A DNA stretch of 64,000 bases from Lates calcarifer (GCF_001640805.2 NC_066833.1:15058068-15122067), one strand, 5' to 3'. Positions 34,665-47,299 are shown, counted from the first letter of the stretch. Made by a program: numbers and translations. The notes: generated by a model from the letters alone, not told the origin.

Positions 34665-37600
34665 TCAAAAGTTGAATGAAAAAGGAAAATCTTTGTTAGT
34701 TGTCTGAGGGGTTTTGGAGGTGAAGTCAAATTGGAAGTCTTCACTTTGCTCTGATTGGCCAAACAGAAACTCAGGGCCTGCGAAATGATGCACACACCTG
34801 TAGGTCAAAGCAGGTAACACACATCACAAAAACAGATTTGATTTGATACTTACAGCTTGAAGACTTTGATTCTTCAGTTTTCTGAAAACAAATGAACAGA
34901 GTTTGGTATTTTTGTTCTAAGAGTACTATATGAAACAAAGAGGGGTTTCAGTAAAAAATGCAGTACCTTCTCGTTGAAAAAAGAGCCAGTGAAAGCAAAT
35001 GGTGTGGCCTGTAAAGAAACCGGGAGGTAATTCCAACTAAGAAACATTGATTTCTGTCAAATCACTTATACCCTCTGCTCGCTCCTCACCTCATCCTGTG
35101 ATGTGCTCACATCAAATCCAAATCCAGAGAAGCCTGGCGTGCTATGATCAGGGGTCATAGAGAACAGGAAAGCTGGAGATGTGGTATCAGAGGACCCTTG
35201 ATGTGGGGAGCTTGTAGGGCTAAAGCTGAAGTGAACACATGAAACACAAAGCTCTCAATAGCTGCAGTGGCAGTGGTTTAAAGTGTAGGACAACTTAGAC
35301 AAAACCTTACTTAAATTGGAAAGTCGGGGTTGAGGGTATAACACTCATTTTTGCCAGGCAGGACTGAGGATTAGTTTCCTGTGGTGATGACTGAGGAAAA
35401 GCAGGGAGTCCCTCATTGTCCTCTTCTCTTGGTGTCTGATCTTCATCTGCACCACCTCTTTCCTCCACCTTGTCCTCCACCACCTCCTCTACCTCTGACA
35501 CAGCAGACTGCTGTTCCTATGCAGAAAACACCAGAAACACACAGGAGGGGTGGAAACCTTTAAAACCATTTAATTTGTAGCGTAGACAATAATGACACTG
35601 TGTCTATTTGATACTACCTGATTTTAACATATAAAAGTGGAATGTCACTGTAAATAAATATTTTCATCTCTGCTACTTTTGGGTGGATACAGATACTCTA
35701 GTAAAGATATCAGTGGTAAGAGGCAAAATGTTTTTGATAAACTGGGGAAAGTGGCCATTTTAAGGTGAGTCTCTGTATAGTCGACAAACATTACCATGGC
35801 TTGGTCCTGCGCTTCTGTTTCCCTTTCCTGCTCATCCTTGTGCACCTCATCCGCCCAACTTTGCTCTGAAGAAATACATATTTTATTGGTGATGTTTTAT
35901 GCAACACAAACACCAAAACATAAAGAACATGGTGCTGGCATTAGCTGAAATGCTATATCAGATTTATTCTCTGCTCACCATCCAACAGTTCATATAATGA
36001 CAGCTCACTGCTTGCTTTTTCTGGGTAAGGACTACAGGCAGCAGTATCCTCAACCATGTGTTCCTCTTCTCCAGCATTTGCCTCTACAGATACTGTATGA
36101 CCATTCTGTGCGATCTGTTCCTGTCAAAAAAGTTTGGCTAGTTAATATAATATTATTTTACAGAACTATCTTAAGAACAAACATTTTGCACTGGCAGTGT
36201 TTACAACTGGCATCAGACTACATTTTAAGTATTTGACAGTTGCTGGAATTTAGACAGCTTTGAAATGCCAGTAGTTTTGACTTATATCATCTGAGTACCT
36301 TTGTGAGGTTGAGATGTAGAGAGGAAATGTCAATAGCATAATCACTGTCCACCTCTGTCTGAGAATATAACAGTTTCTCTGGCTCTTTTATGGGCTGCTG
36401 GCCAGACACACTACAAAGAAAAACAGAGTCAATCAGAGAGAAAATATGCTGTGTCTGAGACTATGTGTTATTATTCTTTATCAGATTAACACCTGTCTGG
36501 TTTCTCCATGGAAGAAGAATTGACTGCTGGACCTGGTCAGGGAGAAAAGAAATCAACTGCATTAAGAGCTGTAAATACTTCAGCTCTACCTGAGCAAGTT
36601 GTGAAAATGTAAAAAAGTTTTACCAGTAAAATGGTCCAGCTCTGTTTGTTTCATTGTCATTTTGTCATCATAGGCCTTGATCCTACTCTCAATCTCCTCT
36701 GTTTCAGCCTGCAGCCTCAGGAGCTTTTGAGCCAGAGGATTTTGGTAATAATATTCTTCATGTGACTGGTATATCTCTCTGTAGCTTGCAATTCGCTCTT
36801 CGTAGACAGTCCTTGATGGGTTACAATTTGAGAACAATTCAGCTTTTTTTGTTAGAGCACACAAAAGATGTATTAATATGTATACATGATAACTTACTGA
36901 ACCCACATGTCATGGTTGTAGCTGGCTTCTGTGCTCTCCAGCTCTGCTTTCAGCGTCTGCTCATACTGAAGAAGGAGGCTGTTTGTTGCCTTCATGCTAA
37001 AGTTACATGGTTACATCAAGTTACATCTTTTACAGAACTGTTTATACCAATATGTGCAGTTTGTGTGTCATGTTGATCCACTGCGGCTTGGCCTAGTCAT
37101 CATACCTTTTTGCATTTGCTTTATTATGTGTCACAGTGTTCTGCTTCACCCTCATTTCTTCCTCGAGCTTCTCCATGTTTCTGTGGATTGTTTCAATGAA
37201 AGACTTCTTCTCAGCAATGTCAGCTCTGCAAACTGATGAAAGACATATAAACACTCGAGTGTCACTATCTAACACAAATTAAAATGCTATGACAAAAAAC
37301 AGTAAGGTCTCCATCATATAGCTAACTTGCATGATGTGTGCCTTTAGGCTACTTTATTTGTTAAACTGTTATTGTCAGTCTTTCATATAGAGGTCTTATT
37401 TTAGTGGCATACCTTTAATTTGTTGGTTGATTTCATTCTTCTTTTGGGAAAGTTCCCGAGTTTGAAGAGCTACAAAATACAAACAGTTATCTTATGTCTT
37501 CAAAATGCCACTACCTCATTAAGTTGTTCACTTTGATTGTAGCTAGCTTGCTACTGACGTTCATTAGCCCAACAGCTAGCACTAGCTAACTAAACCTTTA

Positions 37601-37720
37601 CAAACATCAAATTACAATACAGTTAACTCAAAAAAGAAGAAAGAAAAAGAAAAAAACCCCGAACACACCAAACTGAAAGAGAAGGCTGTCGATATCACTA
37701 AATGGATACTGGTTGTTCAT
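34665..37720 (-). CDS. six6os1: SIX6OS1 (C14orf39) homologue, synaptonemal complex central element protein
   Basis: In mammals this protein is part of the synaptonemal-complex central element and is needed for meiotic synapsis (family knowledge). Exons in transcript order: 37,720-37,669; 37,469-37,413; 37,232-37,106; 36,996-36,898; 36,811-36,624; 36,532-36,493; 36,410-36,299; 36,120-35,979; 35,865-35,795; 35,516-35,311; 35,225-35,090; 35,008-34,967; 34,881-34,854; 34,777-34,665. The sum is 1,413 nt, 470 aa (human 587). The N-terminus reads MNNQYPFSDIDSLLFQF, then long coiled-coil segments; the stretch EEIESRIKAYDDKMTMKQTE resembles human EEIQSRVLACTEQLKMNE. The C-terminus has PGFSGFGFDV and repeated Phe motifs ending FPFSFNF, like the human PGFSFL...FPFSFG tail. 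The last acceptor (CATTTCGCAG) was chosen because the stronger upstream AG (CTACAG) breaks phase; this junction is the least sure. The assignment rests on remembered similarity. Confidence 0.72.
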
Positions 37721-38926
37721 TTTTACACCAACGTTAGCGACATTGGCTTATTCCTGTCTGAACTTTCGGACAAATTGCTGTTGCTGTCAACGATTCAGAC
37801 GTTAAGAGAAAAAAAAAATCGTTGCCCCTCAGTAGGAAATGACTTTCTGAGTTTCAGTCATCTCGATTATGTATGGAAAGAAACTGTATTTATGCTTGTA
37901 ATTTATTTTAATTAAGAGGTCCACGATATAAGTTCGTTAAATTAACTATTTGTACATTGGGAAAACATTTTATTATCAATCAGCTGTTTAGATGGTCATA
38001 TAAAAGCGAATCTGATTGTATAAAAAACTGAATTCGTACCTGAAAGCTAGTGACCAATCATATTTGAACACATCTAATCTAGAATGATTTTTGTAAACAC
38101 AACTTAATTGTATGTTTATTTATTCATTAAAATTTATATCACTGAGAACTTCACCACCTGTAACAGGTTCCCACTCTCTTGTTTTTCTGCAGCATACGTT
38201 TGTTTCCATGGGCGTTATTTTGGTGTTACACCGCTGAGCCGAGCCCAACTCCAATGAGCACGTATGGTCGGAGCTGGTGAGTTCCAATGCTTTCTCTCAC
38301 TCATCTCATATAATTCCTTGGTGACACACACTGCAAAGTGGTGATGCACACTATAATATTATAAATCCAGCTGGTTTAGCACTTTGATTGTGATTCTGAA
38401 CTTTTAACCGAATTGCATGATTGCAAATGAGCTTTGTGCAGCCTGCTGTGGGGTTTGCTCGTCTGGTGGGTTGATGTTAAGCGTACACTGCCTAAATTAT
38501 AATGATGTCGTTTCGTACGTGGTGTGATCTTTTGTATACTGTTCCATGGGAGTTTTGTGTTATTTTGTTTAGTATAATAGTGGAGAAATACATCTCATCC
38601 ATGGTGTCTGACGCCTGTGTTTTCTTTTTTCTTGTGAATGTATGTATTTAAAGAATTTGTCTTAGTCCATGTCTGATATTTTTGCAAAGAAAATGGATCG
38701 ATGTGGATGAAATAATCGATTTTCACTAGTGTTAAGTACATATTTATATCAATTCTGTTGTATGTAACACTGCCCCACTATATTCTGGGTATTGTATTAT
38801 ATTGTGCACTTTTAATATCTTCGCACTGTGGCCTGTATGTGCAATATATGTGCTACATGTACATAGAGAATATTGTGACTGTAAAAATGCAAAGCTGCTC
38901 TTAACAGAATTCTCTGTGTGTGTGTT
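37721..38926. other. Intergenic region upstream of six6os1
   Basis: It holds the presumed six6os1 promoter (37,721-37,850) and, at about 38,185-38,277, a locally GC-richer segment ending in a good donor on the plus strand (GGAGCTG|GTGAGTTCC). That segment could be a non-coding first exon of the neighbouring tmem169 copy. No coding sequence is recognised. Confidence 0.4.
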
Positions 38927-39109
38927 TCTGTGTTTGTGCTTTTATAACTTTGCATTCAGCTGGAAATCTTCACTGGACTTAAAACTTAAGCACAGTGGGT
39001 GGACATACTGACAGTTGACAAATTAAAGGAAATACCTCATTAAATAAGTGGAGACACGTAACTAATGTAGGTGCAGTGCCCAGGCCCAGTTGATTTTTGA
39101 CTTATCAAG

Positions 39110-39478
39110 ATGGTGAGAGGCAAAGATCTCAGTGACTTTGAAAGAGGGTTCATTGTTGGAGCGCGGATGGCAGGAGCTTCAGTCACAAAGACTGCTCAGC
39201 TGGCTGGTGTTTCAATAGGAACAGTGACTAAAGTGACAGCTGCATTTAGATCCACAGGGAAGACATCAGTAAATAGGGTCGGAAATTGTGGTCGACAGCG
39301 TACGTTTAATGACCATGATGCTCGTGCATTAGTGCAGTATGTAATGAAAAACAAAAGAGCGACTCTCACACAAGTGACTGAGAATGTTAACGCAGGACGT
39401 AATCAGACTGTGTCAGCAAGAACAGTTCGTCGACAGTTACATAGAGAGGGATATTATAAAATAAATGAAGGCAAATAA
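39110..39478 (+). pseudogene. Tc1-like transposase, N-terminal fragment
   Basis: A 122-codon open frame starts MVRGKDLSDFERGFIVGARM and contains the paired-like helix-turn-helix region (SVTKTAQLAGVSIGTVTKV) and a second DNA-binding helix region (SARTVRRQLHREGYY). Full-length Tc1 transposases are about 340 aa and carry a DDE/D catalytic domain; here the frame ends at an AT-rich junction right after the DNA-binding part. It could still produce a DNA-binding fragment if transcribed, but there is no evidence of that. Confidence 0.85.
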
Positions 39479-39708
39479 AATAAAATAGTAGGCAGTGGTC
39501 TACAGAGATCTTCTTCTTCAACTTTAACTTAAACAGGGAGGACCATTGTGAGCTTTTTACAAGGATGCCGAGATTACAGTGCATATAAGAAAATAAAAGC
39601 ACATATAAGTCACCATATACATCTACAGCATAAGGGACAACACCATTTAAAAGAAAACATGCATTCACACTGCTCTGTATCTGTTAAACAGATTTAAATT
39701 GATTAAAA

Positions 39709-39741
39709 GGGGTTAGTTTATTATTATTATAAACTAACCCC
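39709..39741. repeat. Short perfect hairpin inside the Tc1 remnant
   Basis: GGGGTTAGTTTA (39,709-39,720) is followed after nine bases by its exact complement TAAACTAACCCC (39,730-39,741). Function is unknown; it is probably part of a nested repeat. Confidence 0.8.
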
Positions 39742-40725
39742 TATTATATTTACAAGCTTCTGCTGATTTTCAAGGTCCAAATAGTCTTGGGACCTAGTGC
39801 AGTCTGAAACTGATCTATAGTTAAATTAACTAAATGACACTGTCAGATGTGGAGGTAGTGAAATGGTCAGATAATTCATCCTTCATCACATTCTTGACAA
39901 GTGCTAAGGCGCACTGAAAGCTGTGCTGACAGCACGTGGTGGACCAACACCTTAATAAGACACTTTATGTTTTTTTTTCTGTAATTTGCCACCCATCTGT
40001 AACTTGAGAGTTGAAGAGTTTAATGGATCAGGTGAGAGCATGGCATAGGTAGAGGAGCCTCAAATGGAAGGAGAGGGCAGCCCCACCAGAGACCATTATT
40101 ATCTACCACTCTGAAGTGGAGAGGGGGTCTGGAAAGGACCAAGGCAGTGAGGATGGAACTAAATTCTGCACATCTACAGGTGAAGGTAAGAGAGGTGTCA
40201 AATTCTTTGGAAATTATGATGCCACATGCCCAATATTATTATTGAAGGAAAGGGTGTACTTAAAGTGTGACCATGCCAGTGATGGGATGGTATCACATTA
40301 AATTCTTTTAACAATACAAATCTATCCCATAGTCTCCAAAGTTCTACTGTGGTTTATTATATAGTTTAGCTCCCAATAAATAAGAAACACAAATGAAGGG
40401 AATTGTATTTTTTGTTGTCTTACACATAGGTAAAAGTCTTTTATCATATTATCTCTTAACAGGTGGAAGCTGGAGCCTTCCTCCAGACAGTTGTTATGTG
40501 ACCCTGACCATCACCTGGGGCAAGAAGAAGAGTCAGGTGGTGGACATATATATCACTTTGACAGAGAAGGAACTCAGAGATATAACCAAGTCAAAGGAAC
40601 ATTGTCCTGTGGAGCATGTCCTGTCCCTGTGTGGGTTCCCTCCTCTCCTTCTACCATGGCACTCTCATCTGATACAGTGTCTTCCTGGTGTACAATGAAA
40701 CGTGGATGCTCTGTGTAGGGCCCCC

Positions 40726-42680
40726 CGGGACATCATACATGAATCATTGTGTGATTTAAACTAACCTCAACTTCCCAGAAGTCCTCAGGTCTCACACCTA
40801 TACATGAACTCTGCCCATTCACCTAACAACCAGCTACCATTGGTCACAGTGTGGCCCAGGACCTGTGATGCCACCGGAACAAAACCCCAGTGCTGCTTTG
40901 TGTCACTCTTCTCTTCATTGTTGCACCAACAGCTTGACTCTCCCTCTCATCACTGCAGTGTGAGTTGCCGCTCTCTGACCTCCATGTGGATTAACTAATG
41001 AACAAGTTTAATTTACATAACTACATAACAACACAAAGCCTGCCAGCTGATTTTACAAGCATCAGGAGTCACGAAACAGAATTAGTGTTGAGCAGCTAAC
41101 TCTGTGAGGGAACAAGTGAGAAGCCGCACAGGTAGCACACCTTTGACTTTTGTCGATGTGTATGTATTGATTTGGTTTGGTTTGATTTGTTTTTTCATAT
41201 GACCAACTCACCTTTCTTTTGACTTGGCCCGTTTTATCCTACATAAACTGCCCTTGAACATAGACACATACACACACACAAGAAGAGGAAACTCAGAGCT
41301 CCTGCTTTATACACTACTTTGGTGACCTTTCACACACACCATGCGCTCCCAGCTGCCATTTTGAGTCAACGTATTGTCTTGTCTGTTTTCCTTTGAATGC
41401 ACACACAAACACATCCACACCCATCTATAGTATCATTCATTAGATTACACACTATTTTGTTATATGTGAAATAAAAGCATTGGAAAATACCTGCTGGTCT
41501 ATTTAATGTTGCATGACATCAAATTTCGTCAACCTCTGTTCTTAGCCTTTCAAGTTTTAGGGGTAGGGAGAATTAAGTGTGACTGGGACATAAGGTCAAA
41601 TGGGACAGTATAACTATATGGATGTGCTGTCCCAGTCATTGATGTGTTACAATAAAATGTTAGGTCAGTTCACACAAAAGGGTATGTCAGTCTTTCCTCC
41701 TCATATGGTTAATTCTTCAGTATTACATGAGTTTGACTAATAATTTCAATTTATGGAGCGAAAGCTTACACAAGGCAGAATTTTAAAAAAAAACTGTCCC
41801 AGATAATTACTTCCCCCTACCAATGTATACTTGTGATTTTTGTATTTATAAACGCCTTGCTTAATAAGCCGGCTTTCTCTGGGACCTATGTAGACCCTCA
41901 GCCCCCCGCCCCCATCATATTTCCATGTTCACATGACGGCAGTGGGCTCACGGATGGTGGGGATTGGTCATGGGAGTTGTGTGACAGAGGGCAGAGAGGC
42001 GGGTTTAGAGCTATTCTGGAAGTCATTTTGCGTAGCGCATCTGTATCGGCGAAAACAAAACGCTGTGATGCTCAGCCTCCTGCGATGTTTCAGATTAATT
42101 CAGTGATTTGTCCCCTCACGGCTTTGTTTATCTACACGGTGCTGGCCCAGTGTATTTAAGGTAAGATTAAATTTTAGTCGCATTTATAGTTAGACTCCGT
42201 GTTGTTCGCCGGCTGGCGTCTGCAGACAAAGAGCGGACATGGGTGGGATTTAAATGGGAGGGGATCAGCCGTGTGGAGAATGGGCTGCTTTGTCAATTTC
42301 AGCCCCTTTTATCTTATCTTGTGTATTCTTTTACAAAAACGTCTCGGTCCGTTTATGAGTGGTGTCGTTTTTCTGGCATTATGGTTGTGAAGAGGATATG
42401 ATGCTGTGCTTAGACTGAGCGCGATGCATTTCCACTGTGTCGGTGCGCTGTCATGCAAAACACAGACAACCCCCCGGTTTTGTGCAAATCCATCATTTGT
42501 GATCTACCTAGTGCATCTGGTCTCTGTCTGCTAAGGCATTCTAATGCCATTAGACCAATAATAATGTGACATTTGGAAGATGTTATTATTATCACAGAAT
42601 AGGCGACTGTGCAGGATCTAGGCCATGCATACAGGATTATTGTGATTGTGAAAAAAAACAACTACAATCTGTTTTTAATT
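40726..42680. other. Region between the tmem169 copy and tmem169, with likely tmem169 promoter and 5' exon
   Basis: No coding exon is recognised. A CpG-richer stretch at about 41,930-42,160 ends in a donor (GTATTTAAG|GTAAGATT near 42,160) and fits a non-coding first exon of tmem169 that would splice to the acceptor at 42,731. A plus-strand AATAAA at 41,470-41,475 may be a remnant of the broken copy's 3' end. Confidence 0.4.
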
Positions 42681-42872
42681 GCATTCTCCCTCTCTCTCCC
42701 TGTTTTTGTATATGTGTCACTTTGCATTCAGCTGAAAATCTTAATTGAACTCTGAAAACATAAACACAATGGATGGACATAGTTTGTGCTGCTCTCGACT
42801 TCACTAGTCTCCAAATATAACCCATTAAAAAGTAGCTTAAGGGTCCAAGAGTTTACCAGATCAAGTGAGAGC

Positions 42873-43990
42873 ATGGCACAGGTAGAGGAGCCACAAACTG
42901 AAGGAGAGGGCAGCCCCCAGATGATCTCCTTACGATCAGATATATCAGGGAACCATGTGGACGATGGAGAGGTGGGACCCTCTATCAGGAGGAAGAGGAG
43001 GAAGAAGAAAGACCTGCGTCCAGAGTCCATTATTGTGTACCGTTCTGAAGTGGATAGGGTGCCTGGAGAGGACCAAGGCGGTGAGGAGGGGGCAGAGAGG
43101 AGCACTGAGGAGGGAGCTAAATTCCTCTGCACGCCTACAGGCGAAGGTGAGAGAGGTGTCATATTCTGTTAAAATCATGAAGCCACATGCAGCTGTTATT
43201 ACTGAAGGAAAGGGTGTCTCATTTTAACTATTCAGTAATGTGTTGGACAAACATATTTGTTATATATACTATATATATATATATATATTTAAAAAAAAAC
43301 ACAAATGAAGGGAATCACATAGGTAAAAGTCTTTTGTCATATTATATCTTAACAGGTGGAAGCTGGAGCCTTCCTCCAGACAGTCGTTATGTGACCCTGA
43401 CAGGCACCATCACCCGGGGCAAGAAGAAGGGTCAGGTGGTGGACATACATGTCACTTTGACAGAGAAGGAACTCAGGGATTTGGCCAAGTCAAAGGAACG
43501 TCTGGATGCAGAGTGTGAGGCAGGGGAAGGCTCTAAACGCAACTGCAGTTTAGGTGTGTGCCAGGGACCCCATGTTGTTCTGTGGAGCATCTCTTGTGCC
43601 CCTGTGGTTTTCCTCCTCTCCTTCATCACCTCGTTCTACTACGGCACTCTCACCTGGTACAATGTCTTCCTGGTGTACAATGAGGAGCGGACGTTCTGGC
43701 ACAAGATTACAATATGCCCCTTCCTCATTATCTTCTACCCTATGCTCATCATGCCAATGGCACTGTCTCTGGCTCTGTACTCTGCTGTGGTGCAGGTGTC
43801 CTGGGCCTTTAGCGAGTGGTGGCAGGCAGTGCGAGACCTGGAGAAAGGCTTCTGTGGCTGGGCCTGCGGGAAGCTAGGACTGGAGGACTGTTCCCCTTAC
43901 AGCATAGTGGAGCTGCTCGACTCTGACACCGTTTCTGGCACTCTGCAGAGCAAGGCCCCCAGTGAATTTGCCCAGACATCATCAGTGTGA
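42873..43990 (+). CDS. tmem169: Transmembrane protein 169
   Basis: A conserved vertebrate membrane protein of unknown biochemical function. Two coding exons, 42,873-43,146 and 43,356-43,990, give 302 aa (human TMEM169 is 297). Exon 1 encodes an acidic, disordered N-terminus with a basic RRKRRKKK cluster and RPESIIVYRS. Exon 2 encodes the family signature SRYVTLTGTITRGKKKGQ and HVTLTEKELRDL. Two hydrophobic segments follow, around VVLWSISCAPVVFLLSFITS and ITICPFLIIFYPMLIMPMAL, separated by the conserved FYYGTLTWYNVFLVYNEERT loop. The end is EKGFCGWACGKLGLEDCSPY, SIVELLDSD. The ATG at 42,873 matches the expected length. A stop-containing copy lies just upstream. A long 3' UTR is possible (AATAAA at 45,901-45,906). 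Confidence 0.95.
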
Positions 43991-46900
43991 AACAGGGTGA
44001 TGCAGAGGTCCAAGGTACAAACTGAAGATGGAATCAAAATTGCAACTGCTTATCATGCTTTGATTAAGCTTAATTGCATGAGTTAGGTTCAGGAACAGAG
44101 GACAAACAGGTGCCAGAAGGTTCAAGTGTTTGATTAAAACTCTATTTCAAGGTCCACTTATTTCACTAATAGAGCAAAATCTGTCTGCTGATGACAGTCT
44201 TGAGATTTTACTGAAAGCTCCAGAGGAAACAAACTCTTTGATCTTTCTCGTCAAAATAACAGGATTTTTTTGTAAAGCTAGAAAGTTAATGATATCTTTT
44301 TATTAAACACTGCCTGAACTGTCCTAAGGGGCTGAACTGTTATACAAAATTGTAAAGCATTGGACTCTGATTGTGGGAGTGGTTATTATGGGTCATCTTT
44401 TACTTACAGGTTGTTATGGCCATCACAGCTCCCCTCAGATCAGTAAATGGCCTCCAATAATTACTGAACAGCACTCCAACTCAAAGACCTTTTTATACAT
44501 AGACTCTACTTCCTATAGTTTCCATAAACTGGCTGTGGACACTGATAAACACATTATTGGAAGCCTGCAAGTCAAATCAAGTTTCAGTTCATATGTAAAT
44601 ATCTGTAATTTAATGTATGTGATCATTTTGCTGTGCACTAACATCCAAAACAGCATGCATCTCAAAGGCGATACAATCTTTTATGTGAAGTTATCATACT
44701 CAGTCAATGAAGTTAACAGTTGAAGCAAGACTTTAATATCAACTGGGAAGATTGGGCAACTGCCCCAGGGTCACAGATCCAGGTTAACTGTGTCAGTTAC
44801 TTTGGAAATTTGATTAATTACTGATTTGACTGGGAGTATGCACCACTGAGCACAACACGAACTAAACAAAGTCTTGGTAAGGGACTCGGTGTCAGAATCT
44901 AGTTTTTAAAGGACAAGGCTCTATGTGCTCTATATTTTTTTTACTCAAAATTTTCTTGTTGTCAATCCAATCCATAATTACTTTCCCCAACAGCCAGGCA
45001 CTGAAAGTTTTGAAAGTTTGTGACACACTGGGTTGTTTACTATAAGGATCAACTCCATTGTTGATTTTTGTCTTTTTGTAGGACTTGTTGACAACAAAAA
45101 AATGTGTTTGCTATATACTTACATGGTGCATATTCCTTAACAAATTTGTGTTTAATCAAATAATCTCAAACAAACTGAAAGAAATATCCAGGAATATAAA
45201 TACTTGCTGGTTTCTGGGGCTCTAGGCTAATTACAATTACGCTGCCACGTGCTCTGTACTTAATGGGGACTTGGAGTTGACAGAGTACATAAACAATGCA
45301 CAGAGAGAGTGGGAGAAAGGAAGGTCAGCCCACTGTTCATGTTTCCCCCTGGGCCCTCTAGAGAGTTAATTTAGCCATGATTTGAAGCCATAGTCAGGAC
45401 AAACTGACAAAACAAGCATTTCTTTGGTGAATTTATGTTTTTTTCAGTGTCATGTTTCCTTTTGTTTAAGATTTCATCAAAACACTACTTGTGTTGTCTT
45501 CACAGTTTTGGTCCACATACAAGTAAAATTAAGTTCTCTGTAATTTTCTACCCGAGACTTCCTGTTAAATTTAAATTTAATTTATTTTAAATTTTAATTT
45601 AAAATATTTAAGTCTAGTACACTTAATGAAATTCTTGTGGCAAAGTGTTTTATACTCTGGCACTTTGAAGTGTATGTATTGCAAGCAGCTATCATTAACT
45701 GATTGAAATACACAGCAGATGGGGATTGTTTGAATAGATGCTTTAAATATTTGCTGATTCAAATGTTTATGATTAGACCTAGTTGGGTAATTTAATTTTA
45801 CTTTGTTACTGGTAAAGACATTAATTGTGGTTGTGAATCTGTATTTCACAGTACTTATTGTGAATCCACAGAATGCAAAGTAAAGAATCACACACAATGA
45901 AATAAAATGTTGTACCATTACATTGCAATTATGTGCTTATTTATATTGTGGAAAACAACATCTTGTTTTATGTTATAGAGCAATGCACTGCAGGTTACTA
46001 TTTTCCTGGTTCCACAGCCTGACTCTTAGAAAGACAAGTCAGCATATATGCCTGCATGGTGCACACTGACGCTAGTTTTGTGCACTTTCAGATCCAATTA
46101 TCGGCACCCCGGCACTGAATTATAAAAAAATCCATATGTTCCAACATAAACTCAGCAGCGTACCAAATGCAGTATGCAGTACCAGGGTCAACACATACTT
46201 ACCAACTTATACTGTCCTGTTTCACTATGATTAAAACAATATAAGGTTCAAACACATCACAGTCAAGGGATCAGCCAGAGCCATGACAACTATGCAATTC
46301 TCTCCTATTCCAAATGTCACAAGCAGAAGAAACACAGCTGACTGTAACTATGGGTTGCTTTAAGCATTGTAGCAATGACTAGGTCTAGGTATGTTGGATA
46401 ACAGAACCTTTACAGCTTCTCATCTCAACAGCTTCAACCAGTGGATTTTGTCACCATTTAAGCTGCTGCTGAATGGCAACTTTTTTTCACAGTATACAGG
46501 CTTTAATGTATCCTACAGGTTAAGTAAGGAGAGTACTGAATGAATTGAGCCAATAGTTATGCAGAAAATGAATGCTGTGGTGCAGTGCAGTTATTTTTTA
46601 ATCTTCCCATTAGTACATTCACTACTCTCATTTGAGCGGCTCTCTTTCTACCAGTAGAGGACTCCATTTAGCAAAGAACTGCTAACAAAATATTTCTTAC
46701 ATGAAGTGACTACAGATAATCACTTACTAGTTCCCCAAGATCACTGGAAATAACTTCAGCAATGTGTTCCTATTTGTGCAACTAAAACATTTCAAAAAGG
46801 CTATGTCTAAACAAACAAGTGTTGAGTTTTGTTGTTGTCAGCATAATGATGAAAAAAAAAATGAACCAGACAAACCAACCAACTTAGGAAATAAGCAATG

Positions 46901-47299
46901 ATTTTACTTGCTATCCAATAAAGGAGCGTACATGTAATACAGATACCAATACAGATTTTAAAAGCAGTCATAATTCATATATTATCTATGGGCTGAATGC
47001 CCACTTCAGAACATCTGCAGCACAACAAAATCACAAATGTGGTTACAGTATTCCAAATCCAACCTTTTCCCAAGTAAGTTTTGTTTGCACTTTCCGCAGA
47101 TGGGTGTCTAGTTTGTGTTGTGTCAAGTGTCTTGTGTATCAAGACCTGTTGAGTGTTGTAGTGAAATGGTGAGTGCTTTGTTGTTGAGTATTGTGTGTTG
47201 TGCTCTGATGCAGATGTACTGATCCTTGTAAGGGAAATTGCAGCACAAGAAGATATAGTTAACATCAAAGAGAAAAATTTCCATAAATGTCACCAAATC
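43991..47299. other. tmem169 3' UTR and gene-poor sequence
   Basis: No coding exon is recognised. The first clear plus-strand AATAAA downstream of tmem169 is at 45,901-45,906, so part of this may be a 1.9-kb 3' UTR. The remainder is AT-rich. A block near 47,180-47,250 ('TTGTTGAGTATTGTG...GTGCTCTG...GGGAAATT') recurs in diverged form at about 47,830-47,900, flanking the direct repeat at 47,300-47,805. Confidence 0.5.

Larger units (their letters stand above)
39007..40002 (+). mobile_element. Defective Tc1/mariner-like transposon
   Basis: The ends show an imperfect inverted repeat next to TA: left 'TACTGACAGTTGACAAATTA', right (reverse complement) 'TTACAGATGGGTGGCAAATT'. The left part encodes the N-terminal transposase region and the right end keeps the last codons (K-A-V-L-T-A-R-G-G-P-T-P-stop at 39,917-39,955). 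The DDE catalytic core is absent. In its place, 39,480-39,900 holds unrelated sequence, including a piece like the teleost 'TTAAACAGGGA' repeat and a 12-bp-arm hairpin at 39,709-39,741. It cannot code for a working transposase. Confidence 0.75.
38927..40725 (+). pseudogene. Broken tandem copy of tmem169 interrupted by a Tc1-like element
   Basis: Two separated blocks match the intact tmem169 locus about 3 kb downstream. The segment 38,930-39,006 matches 42,700-42,780 (5' intron end, acceptor TTTGCATTCAG and the following exon start). The segment 40,005-40,725 matches the first coding exon, intron and part of the last exon. The copy is dead: codon 3 is a stop (ATG GCA TAG at 40,040-40,048, where the parent has GCA CAG), about 100 bases of exon 1 are missing, and exon 2 (from 40,463) has a 4-base deletion (parent GACAGGCACCATC, copy GACCATC) plus a large internal deletion before it stops matching near 40,720. 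The intron is retained, so this is a DNA duplicate and not a retrocopy. A transposon occupies 39,007-40,002. Confidence 0.85.

Noticed and set aside
34340..34795. A 151-codon minus-strand open frame
   Set aside because: It overlaps the six6os1 last exon and 3' UTR in a different frame. The frame ending FPFSFNF matches the family, and this one does not.
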